Counted from the stretch's first letter, positions 53,603 to 64,000 are shown. The stretch: DNA of 64,000 bases from Cylicocyclus nassatus (GCA_958299035.1 CATQJL010000001.1:107215769-107279768), one strand, 5' to 3'. Translations and numbers: made by a program. The notes: generated from the sequence alone by a model not told the origin.

Positions 53603-54949
53603 TTAGGTCGTCCCGAAAGTATTTTCGCTTTTTTAAAATAATCGCCACGGTCCGCAGAACAAATATCCTTAAAAGATCTTGGAATCATTCGATGCAGTTT
53701 TTATGCTCTTTCAAATGGTCATCTTTAAAATGCAGTTCAACAAACGAGCTCTTAGAAAATAACCAAAAACTGCGACCCACGCTTTTTACCAAGGTCAAGT
53801 TTCGCTATTTTTCTAAATTCTTGTACTGATTCTTTGAAGAAGCCCAAGTATCCTGCGGATAGAGCAAACCAAGTAGGATGCAAAACAATTTCCGGTTCTT
53901 CCAAATCTTAAATCTCATAGAGCATCACTCGGGAAGCAGCTCGGGTGTTATTCGATGCAGCACCTTCTCCTCCTTCAAAGACATGGTTTTTGTTTCTGAT
54001 TCGTAAACTTTTAGAGGGCGAAATCGACAAAAGTCATGTTTTTGTTGGCGCCTCAAAATGTACCCGAAAATTTCAAAATCTGATATTTCGAACCTGGAAA
54101 CGCTCATTTGTCTTGTAAAATTAGTAATGAATCTTAATTTATCTTTGAGAGCATCAAAAACTGTGAATTTCTTAGAGTCTGACGAGTCTTCGTCTGGCAT
54201 GGGTCTGCTAAAATTCGATAATGTTGTTTGAAATTTTGTCAAAAAATTATGGAGAGCTCTGGGAAAGAGAAAGAAATTGTTTTGCATCCTACTTGGTTTG
54301 CTCTATCCGCAGGTTACTTGGGTTTCTTCGGAGAATCACTATGAGAATTTAGAAAAATAGCGAAACTTGACCTTGGTAAAAAGCGTGGGTCGCAGTTTTT
54401 GGTTATTTTCTAAGAGCTCGTTTGTTAAACCGCAATTTAAAGATGACCATTTGAAAGAGCATGAAAAACTGCATCAAATGCTTGCAAGACCTTCTAAGGA
54501 TGTTTGTTCTTCGGACCGTGGCGATGTTAAAAAAAAGCGAAAATACTTTCGGGACGAGTTAATAGAAAATGTAGAGAAAATATAAAATTTATCGGTCAAG
54601 TTTCTCGACACTCCGGGCGTGCTTGGTGATCGTTTTCTTTCCGTCGCTGTCGCTTGCTCCTTATTGTCGGCTTCGCGTCTCGTCTGCTTTGCCAATAGCT
54701 CCACCACTATGATCGTCGATTCGCATTGGCATCGTTGCTGTTGGGTGCTTGGTGCGCATGTGATGCATTTGGTCCCAAAAACGGCGTTGAAAGCAGGGGA
54801 CTCATGTGGGGGTTGCTGGATGGCAAGACATATGGGATCGAGGGAGCCGACGTTAATTGATTCTTGGCGCAGCTGCAGCCCTACAAAGAAAGAGCTTGCC
54901 GCGCACTCAGTTTTCAAATGCAAGCGAAAATACTTTCGGGACGGCCTAA
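53603..54949. mobile_element. mariner-like foldback, TTAGGTCGTCCCGAAAG family, with duplicated right end
   Basis: Left end TTAGGTCGTCCCGAAAGTAT after TA. A first right end (ATACTTTCGGGACGAGTTAA) falls at about 54562, and 53603-54562 is a foldback with arms mirrored across a centre near 54090. A second right end (ATACTTTCGGGACGGCCTAA, then TA) lies at 54949. Either a second element is abutted or the right TIR was duplicated with about 390 bp of extra sequence. Confidence 0.7.
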
Positions 54950-55504
54950 TATAATGGAGAATTCGCATAAGTTTTGGAACTTCTTGATTTGGACGATTGG
55001 AACGCTCAAAAATTTGTCATACAATGAAGAGAGCGAATCAAACCATCGCCTCTCTTCCTTTTTTGAAGCAAAAATAATAGTACAGATGAACGCATTGATA
55101 GATACGGCGCTCCAGTCATATGCTTAACAAGACATCCTTTCTTGTTATTATTGTTTTTGTTTCAGATTGTTTTGTTTTCTTACAAGTTTTACGTCAGTGG
55201 GGGCTTCGTAAAACTTCATGAAGTCCCCACAATGCGACTTTGTTTCAAAAGTCCCCAACGCAATCCGGCCCCTGAATAACAATATCCCTCTTGTTTTCTA
55301 CCGCGAAACGATGTCGAGCTTCATCCCACACCATCTGTGCCGGGCTAATAACAGAAAGCTCAAAGGCCAACTCACCGATCTTGCGATCACGCAGAGCCTT
55401 ACATAAAGGTTAGTGTATAAGACGCATGATTTTCTGCGAAGCGGCTGCAAAGGAAGCTGCTAGTAAATATCACTGAAGCTACCAGCACTTGCTTACACCC
55501 TCTC
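54950..55504. other. no recognisable feature
   Basis: Unique-looking sequence; short frames only. Confidence 0.4.
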
Positions 55505-55508
55505 TTAA

Positions 55509-56040
55509 CACGTTGACGAGCAATTTTTTTGGTTTCTGCCGCTATGGACGGGCCACTTCCCTGCATTTCCACGCCTGGCTGCGTGTATGTAAGCATGCAT
55601 GCGTGAAGAGTGGGCGGGGCAGCTTTGCCCCTTTTGGCAAGCCCCTTCTACTCGAGAAAAAAATGCTGGATTTGCTTGAATTTCAATAATTTCCTGCAAA
55701 TTCCAACATTTTTGGAAATGAACAGAGCTTGCTACCACGTTGTTAGGGTGTACCTGTGGGCGGGCTAGGTTGAATTCGGTTAAGGTTCCGCTGTCCTTCG
55801 TGGCCTCTTTGCGCTTTGAGAAAGAAAAAAGCCTTTTGTAGAAGGCGGAGTGGCCGGAGTTTGCCAAAACGGGGGCGGTGCCAATGAAGTACGTCTTATC
55901 TTAGGGTGATTATGTAAGCATAAATTAGAACATTTGGATACCTTGAAGTTGAAATTTGAGGTGTCCCAATTGCGTGGAGTCGTCCCTGGGGACAAACTGC
56001 CTGCCGCGCACCATTGCGCGGCGCTATCAGTGTATCAATG
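55509..56040. mobile_element. piggyBac-like MITE, worn right end
   Basis: TTAA (55505-55508) precedes CACGTTGACGAGCAATTTTT, close to the copy at 22045. The interior shares GGCAAGCCCC, the GTGGGCGG blocks and the GCCGCGCACCATTGCGCGGC palindrome. The right end (GCGCTATCAGTGTATCAATG) has diverged and the second TTAA is lost. Confidence 0.7.
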
Positions 56041-57228
56041 TTCGGCTGCCTTCGTCTGAATCTAGTCCATACTGGAGAAGCCGGGGCTAGCTTGGAAGTA
56101 TGAGTACGCTGGGCTCATTTTCAGAAAAAGAAGGGGATGCTGCTGACACTCTCGCTTCAAGGACAACTTACGAGAAAATGATCAAAACTTAGCCGTAAGC
56201 ATGTTTTTTTCTCCTCGCATGTGTCCCGCTTATGCAGGGTCTGCTTTTCTTGTCGGATATCTCCATGTCGTCCTATCTGGACAAGGTTTTCGTCTATACC
56301 AAGTTCTCGCAGGTCGGCCTTGATTTTGTCCATTTATCTTGCCTTGGGCCTAACTCTGGGTCTTTTGCTTGGTGCCTTCGCAATCAGGGCTAACTTTGTG
56401 ATGTGACTTTCATCCCTTCTGCGCACATGCTCATACCATCCTAACCTTTTCCTGCATTTTCTGGGCAATTGGAGCTACTTTCATTTGCGTTCGTATAGTT
56501 CAAGTGATCCTTCAGTGTGACTCCTAAGGTCCATCGTAGCATTCCTGTTTCCATGACACCGAGCTTGAGCTCCTCGTTCCGCGTACAAGGCCTGCACTCA
56601 CTACCATTCAGTGCTGCTGGACGGATAACGGTCCGGTACGGTTGGGACTTGAGATGCACTGGCATTCTTTTGTAGCACAGAACTCCTGTCAATGCATTCC
56701 ATTTCATCTATGCTGTCTTCATCCTGCTTGCGACCTCCTTTTGTAAGCTTCCCTCCGCTGAGATCTGACTGCCTAGGTACTTGTATGACGTTAATTTCTT
56801 TAGTTCTTCACCATCGATACTTATGGTACCAGGAGCTTGTTTCCCCACTTCCATATATTCTGTCTTCCTGATGTTGAGCTTCAGGCCATACAACTCGAAC
56901 CTGTTCTTCCAGTTTTGTTCCTCGTCTTGTAATTCCTTTTTGGTACTTGCTATCAAGAGCACATCGTCTCCGTTGAGAAGAAGTCCAAGGAGGTTCACGT
57001 CTAAGCGATTCTATCACGACGTTCATCACAGGGATGAAGAACAAGAGAGAGAGAGAGAGAGAACTTAACCTTGGTGTACTCCAATCTCGATTTAGAATTC
57101 TTTCGATTGCCCTGCAGTTGCTTGCACGTGGCTTGAAGCGTTGTTGTAGATCAATTTCATCCACTGAACATACTCCTCTGGCACCCCGTATTTTCGTGAG
57201 GCCTCCCTCCCGCCCCCATATGACTTTA

Positions 57229-58123
57229 TTAACTGGCTTACCCGGCCCTGTCAAAAAACTATGGTAAAGTTCCCATTCCTATTTCTGTGCAACCTTTTCC
57301 TGTGCCCACTTCTACATGCCAATTCCCTATTCCTGCTGTCTCAATAATCAGCATGCTCACCTACCCCCCCCCCCCCCCTGTGCCAACTCCCAGCCCAGCT
57401 CGAACTTTGCAAAAAATCGATAAAATCGATAAAAAACGGATATTTTGTAAACTGATATTGTATTTGTAATCAGCATGCTCGATTACCTCCCTGTGCCAAC
57501 TCCCAGCCCCGGAGCTCGAACTTTGCAGAAAATTGGTAAAGGTTATCGATAATTCCATAAGCTAATATTGTGATAGTAATAAGCATGCTCGACTACCCCC
57601 CCCCGTGCCCACTCCAAGCCCAGTAGCTCAAACTTTGCAAAGAATCGATAAAATTGGCAAAAGGTAGTGGACGATTTCAAAAACTAATACTGTATTCGTA
57701 ATCAGCATGCTCACTTACCCCCCCCCCCCTGTGCCAACTCCCAGCCGGTGGCCGTAGTATGCAAAAAATCGATAAAAAGCTATAAAATAGATATCGATCG
57801 ATAACGAAAAGTAGCCTATGACACGCTCCCTGCCTCGAATTGCATGTGTGCCAAGTTTGGTCCAAATCGGTTTAGAAATAAAAATTTCTATTAAGCACAT
57901 ACGTACGCACATGCATGCATAAAGGCTGCTGCATGACGAAGGCGGGATACCTTTGGGCGCGATCGCTGCTCTATTAGCCGCAGAGCGCATAAGGCGCAGG
58001 ATTTACAACGGTGAGGATGCGTGCGCGCGTTCGCGCTCGCTTAACTAATACCACTTCTGCGCCTTCGTCATGCTGCAGCCTTTATATACACAGACAAACA
58101 CACATTCAGCTTTATATATAAGA
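57229..58123 (-). mobile_element. non-autonomous Helitron inserted in the LINE reverse transcriptase
   Basis: On the minus strand it starts TCTTATATATAAAGCTGAAT at 58123 after host A (58124) and ends CCGGGTAAGCCAGTTAA at 57229 before host T (57228). Removing it joins GTGCTCCA to TAAAGTCATATGG and restores the LINE frame (V-L-H-K-V-I-W) without loss or duplication. Insertion between A and T with no target duplication is the hallmark of Helitrons. It contains four ~120-bp units with GCATGCTC, CCAACTCC and ATCGATAA blocks, all in one orientation. The end TTAA is a one-base change from the CTRR rule. Confidence 0.9.
57921..58083. mobile_element. TIR MITE nested in the Helitron, 163 bp
   Basis: Ends AAAGGCTGCTGCATGACGAA and TTCGTCATGCTGCAGCCTTT are reverse complements except one base, and continue into GGCG / CGCC. 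It interrupts the Helitron between the GTACGCACATGCATGCAT and ATACACAGACAAACAC parts of its 5' region. The duplication (TA or ATA) cannot be fixed. Third level of nesting: MITE in Helitron in LINE. Confidence 0.75.
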
Positions 58124-58959
58124 TGGAGCACCTTATCGATCGAAGGCTTTCTCCAGGTCTAGGAAAGCTGTCTGCAACTCCTTCTGCTTCTCTCCATATT
58201 TCTCCACTACTGTCCGACCGGAGTGGATTGGCGTCAATTGTACCTATCCTTTCACGAATTCGCGCTGGTTCGGTGACAACTCTACAGTATCCCGAAGACG
58301 CTTTTCGATCATTCGATTTTTGAAGAGGATGCGCAGTCTGCTATGTCTTCTGTGTTCTTCCATATCGGGATCGTCGTGCTGGGAGCAAGAGTATGCCTTG
58401 CGACTGGTATAGTATACCAATCGCGTACTCTTGCTCCTCATGATTTGATTGAGGCCATGTGGCTCAGGATTGTCCACATATAGTATTTTCCAGAATTCGC
58501 TTAGTAAGTCGCTTGGGCCAATCGCTTTGCCGTTCTTTGTTTTTCTTATGGCTAGCCGTACTTCCTCTTCCGTGACTGCTGTTACTGGTTCTTCTATGGG
58601 ATGGATGATGGTGCTGCCTGCCGTGGCCAATTCTTCGGAGTGGATTCTCGATCCCTCGGCGATGTCCTCTGGTTTTCTTGGCGTCTTACCAAGTGTGTCC
58701 TTGATAAGGAAAAAATGTTCCATTTTTTTTGTGGATTCAGCTGTTCTTCTCGCCATCCGGTATATCTCACGTTCTCCCTCGCAACACTCTCAAGGATTGT
58801 AGAGCTCTTTCTCGCCTGTTTTCCGTTTTTAACGGAAGCCTTCTCAGCGTGTTTGGCTTGTGCGTATGTCTGGCGATCGTTCTCCGATTTCGTCTTATGA
58901 TATCACTTTTACGCATCCCTCTTCTTTATGGCTCTTTGCACTTCGTCGTTCCACCACCA

Positions 58960-59950
58960 CGTTTCTCGATTTGTCCTTCTTTTTCCTGGCTTCGTACTTC
59001 CCAGGATCGTGTATGCCACCTCGATCTTTCAGGCTCGCTCAGAATCGCTTCGTTCTTTTGCAAGCTAGAGTTGTTAGCAGTGCTTGTTTCGCTGCGTTAT
59101 GGGTTTTCAATCTACCATTCAATGCATGTCCTGATGTTTGTGGCTCTCCTGATGTGCTTATCCGTTGTTATATTGATGTGGAGAAGCAGTGGTTTGTATT
59201 GTGGTATGCAGGTCTCACCGGGGATGAATTTGCAATCCTTTACGTTTTTGAGGTCACGCTGTCGGATAGCTCAGAAGTCTACCTGCTTCGTTGGTCGCCA
59301 CTCGTATACTATGAGGTGATCATCCTTCTCAATGTAATATGCGCTCGCCAAGACCAGATCATGAGCTGCGAATCCAGAATGCGCTCACCTTCTTCAATGC
59401 ATGTTCTGTATCCGTGGCCTCCTTAACAGTTGCCGGCTTCTCCTCGCCTTTTTATCACATGTCCGTTGAGGTCTGCTCCTAGCAGGAGTGTCTCTTCTGG
59501 TGGAATTGAACTGATGTGGTTATCCAGCTCCTGCAAGAATGCGTTTTTCATCGTCCTTCCATCCGACTTGTGGCGCATAGGCGGTGGTCACTCGTAGGAC
59601 CTGTTTCCCAGTATCTACCTTTATGCTCATCAGACGATCGCCTATGCGCTCAACGTCAACTATATTCCTCCTTAGATTTTCTGAGACAGCTATACCAACC
59701 CCGTTGCTGGCGCAGGTGCCACCGTTGTAGAGGAGCTTCTATCCATCTCCGATGTCGCTGACTTTGCCCCGCTCCACTTCGTTTTCTCTATGCAGGCTAC
59801 GTCTACTCGCCGTCTCTACAAAAGATCTGCTAACACTTGAGAACGAGAGGTGAGTGTACCCATGTTGATAGTAGCTAGACGGAGAGTCTGCGATGCCTTG
59901 GATCGTTGCCTCTGAGGAATTAGTCGCTTGGCCGTCCGCGTTCACCTTGC
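58960..59950 (-). pseudogene. LINE endonuclease region
   Basis: Reading minus: LATINMGTLTSRSQVLADLL, RRRVDVACIEKTKWSG, SIKVDTGKQVLRVTTAYAPQ, PEETLLLGADLNGHV, EEGERILDS and LASAYYIEKDDHLIVYEW, spread over several frames. In this APE-like family the second block normally reads CIQETKW, in which Glu binds the catalytic metal; here it reads CIEKTKW. That copy would not cut DNA even with its frames intact. Confidence 0.8.
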
Positions 59951-60144
59951 TGAGACGCCCACTATTCGCATTCGTCGAGCTCGAATGCGCGTCGTTTCTG
60001 GGGACGCTCTAGCTTTTACTCGAGATGCTTTGAGACATGTCTGCATTTATGATGCGACGGGGTGTTTCTCAGCCGGCTTGTCGCATGCCCTTCTTCGGAA
60101 TGGCGACCTAACGCTGGAATCGTGAGCAGAATTTTTGCTGCAGA

Positions 60145-60221
60145 AATTAGGCTCAGAGTGGAATCGAACCCGCCACCATCAGCAAGGCAATGTTACATAG
60201 AGCACTAACCACTAAACTATG
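60145..60221 (-). pseudogene. tRNA-like 5' end of the LINE
   Basis: The first about 75 bases of the minus-strand LINE show an A-box TAGTTTAGTGGTTAGTGC starting two bases after a short ACATAG/CTATGT stem, and a perfect B-box GGTTCGATTCC about 50 bases on. GGCTNAA at the edge and CTGAGCC downstream could pair as an acceptor. The T stem and anticodon stem are poor, so it is a tRNA-derived promoter-like module and not a tRNA gene. Confidence 0.5.
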
Positions 60222-60239
60222 TTTAGCCGTAAGCATGTT

Positions 60240-61650
60240 AAAGTGCGGATTTGCCGAATATCCTATGCATATGATGCACGTTCCACACTGAGCATTTCAG
60301 GAACTATTCTGTATTTTCGTGAGTATGCTTCTCTGCTTAGTAAGGGTCCTCAATAACGCTGTTCAGCATATAGTGGACACATATTTAAAATCGGCGTTTC
60401 AATGCTGTGATGTACAACTTGTTCGGAATGGCTGAGTAAGTTTTGCTGTTCTTACATAGTATGAGATTGAAATGCTCTAAAACTCCACAAAAGCGTCAAG
60501 CTGTAAGGATGTTACGATTTTTATCGTTTATAATTCTTCCAGCCATAGGTTTTATCCCTTTGATCCCATAGTGAGCTGTAGAACAGCAATCAATAGAGGA
60601 AAGGACCAAAAGAAGTCTAACAAGTAGAGCCCAAACCTCTGCCCAAAGTTCTAACATCTCAAATCAGAAGAAACGTCTAGCAACGTCTACTGCAAACCGT
60701 TAGTGAGAGCTTGAAGCGCTGATTTTAGATTTGCTTTCCTTATCTGCAGAGCACCTTTAAAGGCAGTGTTCGGGCAAGATGGGGGTTTTGGGATTTGAGT
60801 GTCATGCGAACACAACTCGCGCAAGTGCGATGCCATAACGCTCGACCTAAAGCAAGAAAAACGACCGAAAAGTGGGGAAACTTACGCCTTGGGCGGGATC
60901 CCCCGAGCTGTCCGAATTCCTGCTATGCGGCAGAGTCATAATGTAGGGTCCCGCAGCGACTCTGCGTCTCTGCCTTGGTGGGACCGTCGAACTTCAAATT
61001 GTGCGTCTCTAGAAAACGTAGGCTCTCGCCGTTTTCGCGCCTTCTAATGTGGATTTTCGGATTCAGCGTTGAGGATAACACCCGGTAAGCGGATTTAAAT
61101 CGGGTTTTTGTCCGGACACTGCCTTTGAAGGCAGGGTTTCACCAGATTGGGGGGTACCTGGCTCTGGTATTAATGTAATAGTGGACACTAAGCGATGACA
61201 GAAGTCTGCAGCGCGAAAGGGGGTCTACGAAGTCGACAAATCGCCCCCCAAGTGGTCCGATCTTATGATAGGCTCGGGGGAGTACGAGATGCATGCAAGA
61301 TAGAGACGCAGAGTCGTTGCGAGACCCTGCACTCATGACTATGTGCGCTATGCGTGCTCTGGCCTTGTAGCTCGAAATTGATCTGTGGGCGGCGTTCGGG
61401 CTTACCGTAAGATTCGGGCCACTTGGGGGGGGGCAATTTGTAAACTTTGTTGTCTAGGGGCAAGAGGCGAAACAGGACTATTTTTTCCTAACAAAATTTT
61501 CATAATAAATGTCGTCGATTCGTTGACAGCACGGACTGCTTAAACATTGCGGATTACGCGTGGTGCGGCTGAAATGTTGCGAGAGCACAATGACAAATTT
61601 GTACTGCGGCAAGTTTCTATCTTGTGGCGCGTGCTCTACAGTGATATTCA
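60240..61650. other. no gene; mosaic of worn repeats
   Basis: CTTTCCTTATCTGCAGAGCA at about 60733 belongs to the PIF-like family of 38434-38886. A CGCAGAGTCG/GCGACTCTGCG block occurs in both orientations (about 60955 and 61300), and AAGGCAG(T/G)G-led blocks recur at 60763 and 61130. No coding region recognised. Confidence 0.4.
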
Positions 61651-62088
61651 CAACGGAATGGTCAGCAGTTGAAGGGCCAATCAAATCAAGTTACATGCCA
61701 TTAGATGCAGCTTAGAACGCCGTCTTTGAACCTGTCTTCCTTATCTGCCAAACGTTTTGCGGACCTATAATCCGTTTTGAGTCGTTATATTGGTGAGAAA
61801 TGTGGTGAAGTTCAAATTTGGCCGGAGAGAGCCATATCTGCCTCAATGCTCGGCCAAAATATGGAGCTAGGATATTTTGTATAGCCAGCGCCTGATGGTG
61901 ATCAAAAAAACAATAATGCGCTCAAGATCGCAATTTTTATGCAGTTTTCTTGCAATTAAACTGTTCATAACCTGGCGAAATCGTTTTGCAGATATTGAAG
62001 ACAGATTTGGAGTAAGTGTTCTATGTATGCTGCATCCAATAGTAGCAGCTTGTTCAAGTTTGCCGTTTTGAATCTGATCATTCCCTTG
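61651..62088. mobile_element. PIF/Harbinger-like foldback, worn copy, 438 bp
   Basis: Left end CAACGGAATGGTCAGCAGTT and right end TGATCATTCCCTTG match 38434-38886, with the same inner blocks (ATTAGATGCAGC; CTGTCTTCCTTATCTGC; mirror AGATATTGAAGACAGATTTG). Flanks TCA and CCA no longer show an exact 3-bp duplication. Older than its relative, judging by the changes in its ends. Confidence 0.75.
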
Positions 62089-62640
62089 CCAGTCCGTGCA
62101 GTCAACGAATTGACGGTAGTTTATAGTGGACCTGGTAGCATCATTATGGATTTATTCTACAGCAGCTTCCAATTTTGAAAATCAGTTTTGCCCAAAAAAC
62201 CGAAAATGGACATTTTCCTTTTTTGCCTTAATGTGAATGCTTGTATTTCTCGATCTTAAAAATTCAAAAAACACGGCAAATGTGCATTTAATCCTGATAA
62301 GAGAGTATATGTATTTGTAAGTAAATGTCCGCAAGATTATTGCAGCGCAGGGGAATCATATGTCAGCTATATTTGAACTACATCTGCTCAATATTATTTC
62401 CAACAGTGTGAAAATTTTGGAAGTTAAAGTCACGCGCAGTGACATAAGAAGTCTTTCCGGAGAAAATACTTGGCGATCGTGGTCGATATGTGATTTATGT
62501 CATAAAATTCGCCTTACGCTGATCTAATCTGCGGAACAGCATTTCGGAAAAACCGTATTTTCCCTTATCTGACGTGTTTGCACAAAAGTACTAAAGGTAT
62601 CGAATGGTTTACTGGTTAACGCTGTCGATTATTATACAAT
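62089..62640. other. no recognisable feature
   Basis: AT-rich unique-looking sequence without a supported gene or repeat. Confidence 0.4.
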
Positions 62641-62699
62641 GAGTGCTCTTCTGACCTCGGTTGGTGCGAATATTTTTGAGTTAGTGCCTTCGGCGCTAA

Positions 62700-62855
62700 T
62701 TCTTTTAAGAAAAGCGTTCTGCAGTTGAAAGATAGTTGCGAGATTAACGTTTCAAGACAAGCATTTTGATATGTAGCATATTCCGGAAGGCCATGGTCAC
62801 CAGTTGTCCTTCTCTTGTAAGATGCCACCATAATGAAAGGGTAGTCTTGGATATT
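62700..62855 (-). other. candidate exon, unidentified
   Basis: The minus strand opens after a consensus acceptor (aaacttgcag) and reads NIQDYPFIMVASYKRRTTGD and on for about 50 codons without stop. No good donor was found at its 3' side. It may belong with the exon at 63726-63936, but the phases cannot be checked. Confidence 0.25.
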
Positions 62856-63725
62856 CTGCAAGTTTGCACAAATTCTGACTATCCTGTACTTGGTGTTAAA
62901 CATTCTCTCTTTCTCTTTTTGAACAAGAATTTTTTCATTTCCTCTTCTTTGTTTGAACACGTCCATTTGTTAGATATGGCGTCGCATTAAAACATTAGCG
63001 CAAAAGACTTCCTCCTTTTTTCCTTACTGCCAAGTACTACAACAGTTTCTTCAGTCAAGTAGGGAATTCATTATCATTTATTATTATTTTGATACTGGTA
63101 TATTATTGAAAAACACTGTTCATGTGAGAAGCTGAGACTTTGAATATAATCAGAAATCGAGAAGCTTTTAAAAAGAAGTGAAGATTGGACGTTGAGAAGA
63201 TTGCACAAAGCAACTCGCGTAAAAGATGCTCAAATGTTACTCGGTCAGAAAAATTGTGGTCTGGACTGCTATCGCTCAAATACACTTTTGGGGTGGTCTA
63301 AACCAGTGTATTGTTTATCAGGTATCCACTAACCTAGCACTCCAGCCCCGGACAGACCTGACAGGAGTTCCCAATAGATTAATCTGATTGAAAAGAAAAA
63401 GTGGAAGTGAGATTCTCGCTTAGGACTTTGTAAGGCTTTGAAAATGCAAAATGCATAGAAGAATTACCAAGTCTAATGGAACTCCGGCTTTGTAAAAAGA
63501 AAGAAGACGACTTGTGCCGTGGAAGCTAGCCGGGAACACAACATACACAATTGAATGAGTATAATTTCATTCTTTTTCGTGAAACAGATCTGCGAAATGT
63601 ATAGAGGAATGATCAAGCGCTTAAGCATAAAGAAAGTGTCAAATTGAACGATCAGAATGTAAAGCTCAACATCAACATATCAACAACAAAGATTAACAAA
63701 ATTACAGTAATGAGATCGATTTTAC

Positions 63726-63936
63726 CATCATGCAATGGCTTATTCAGTACAACTCTGCTAGTTCCGTAACTGTTGGCAGAGATAGTGCAACGTGTTGTCA
63801 GAGGTGATCCTTTGAGAGATCGCACGCTTGTTCCAGAGACGAGGTAACAGCTACTCTGCCTTGCCCAACCCCATCGCACTTCACACGGCCTGCCTTGATT
63901 GCAATAGTATGACATGGAAGCACACCTTAGCGTTTC
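63726..63936 (-). CDS. candidate internal exon of a Cys-rich protein
   Basis: A 211-bp minus-strand block bounded by a good acceptor (tcatccttag) and donor (CATGATG/gtaaaa), open throughout in phase 0. It encodes 70 residues with five Cys (LRCASMSYYCNQGRPCEVRW; SSCYLVSGTSVRSL; LTTRCTIS). The spaced Cys and Ser/Thr-rich composition suggest an extracellular domain, with Cys pairs likely forming disulfides. I do not recognise the family. The first Met lies 7 codons in and could also be a start. Its neighbours are unassigned. Confidence 0.45.
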
Positions 63937-63959
63937 CTAAGGATGATAAAATTAGTGAG

Positions 63960-64000
63960 GAAAAATTTGGATTCATCTCCCCGGAATGGGTTGCGAAATT
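63960..64000. mobile_element. left part of a hAT-like MITE at the window edge
   Basis: CTCCCCGGAATGGGTTGCGAAATT matches the block just inside the left end of the family (CCCCGAGAATGGGTCGCGAAATTT). It continues past the window, so only the identity of the family can be given. Confidence 0.45.

Larger units (their letters stand above)
56440..58756 (-). pseudogene. LINE reverse transcriptase region, split by a Helitron
   Basis: Reading minus from 58756: KAIGPSDLLSEFWK (usual GPD motif), SPNQREFVKG and LDLEKAFDR (motif A), then the Helitron at 58123-57229. After that come HKVIWG, LSLLFFIPVMNVVI, NGDDVLLIASTKKEL (motif C, where the usual FADD or YADD reads NGDD), LNIRKTEYMEV, LTSYKYLGSQISAEGS and the C-terminal GVLCYKRMPVHLKS. 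A run of AG dinucleotides at about 57044-57061 falls where related proteins read LSPLLF, so a microsatellite has grown out of the codons for Leu-Ser. Multiple stops and shifts. Confidence 0.85.
56206..60222 (-). mobile_element. RTE-type LINE, near full length, decayed
   Basis: The element is flanked by a 17-bp direct repeat TTAGCCGTAAGCATGTT (56189-56205 and 60223-60239), a target-site duplication. A short T-run next to the left copy is the A-tail of a minus-strand LINE. Reading minus: a tRNA-like 5' block, endonuclease domain (about 59950-58960) and reverse transcriptase (about 58760-56440, interrupted by a Helitron). Its C-terminal motif set (RTVIRPAALNGSECRP, MLRWTLGVTLKD) is typical of RTE-like elements. 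Many stops and frameshifts make it inactive. Confidence 0.9.

Noticed and set aside
58729..59426. Plus-strand frames of 188-196 codons
   Set aside because: They are antisense to the LINE endonuclease region, whose minus-strand motifs are recognisable.

Overview
This is nuclear DNA from a nematode, most probably a clade V relative of Caenorhabditis. The best evidence is at 41.4-44.3 kb, where fibrillarin (fib-1) and ribosomal protein S16 (rps-16) lie head to tail on the + strand, 257 bp from stop codon to start codon. The second gene has a splice acceptor with no donor just before its ATG. C. elegans has the same pair as an operon resolved by trans-splicing. Introns are mostly short and end in TTTCAG-like acceptors. 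The window is poor in genes and very rich in repeats. One 500-bp assembly gap lies at 22725-23224.

Layout. 0-3 kb: a fragment of an RTE-type LINE and a few exon-like islands of an unidentified minus-strand gene. 2-31.5 kb: an almost unbroken stack of nested mobile elements, namely mariner/Tc1 MITEs, long inverted-repeat (foldback) elements, hAT-like MITEs, a piggyBac-like MITE, PIF/Harbinger-like elements and non-autonomous Helitrons. (TA)n tracts separate many of them. 31.6-34.5 kb: a host gene on the - strand encoding a peptidyl-alpha-hydroxyglycine alpha-amidating lyase (PAL), with a candidate convergent gene at its 3' side. 35.8-41.1 kb: more foldback elements. 41.4-44.3 kb: the fib-1/rps-16 pair. 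44.7-49.2 kb: a (TC)n tract, a palindromic MITE, an interrupted Helitron and a nested palindrome holding a TTCGAA-rich field. 49.3-52.5 kb: a decayed BEL/Pao retrotransposon whose reverse-transcriptase region is cut by a PIF-like MITE. 52.9-56 kb: small palindromic elements and a piggyBac-like MITE. 56.2-60.2 kb: an almost full-length, decayed RTE-type LINE with 17-bp target-site duplications and a tRNA-like 5' end; a Helitron sits between an A and a T inside its reverse-transcriptase domain. 61.6-62.1 kb: a PIF-like foldback. 63.7-63.9 kb: one good candidate host exon.

How the parts work together. Fibrillarin (rRNA 2'-O-methylation in the nucleolus) and RPS16 (small ribosomal subunit) are both needed for ribosome biogenesis, so a shared promoter makes sense. 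PAL carries out the last step of neuropeptide C-terminal amidation in the secretory pathway. Most of the rest is mobile DNA. Because many elements sit inside others, and several have related uninterrupted copies nearby, the order of insertion can be read directly. The commonest architecture is an element whose interior, not only its ends, is an inverted repeat. Few intact open frames longer than 150 codons exist outside the retroelements.
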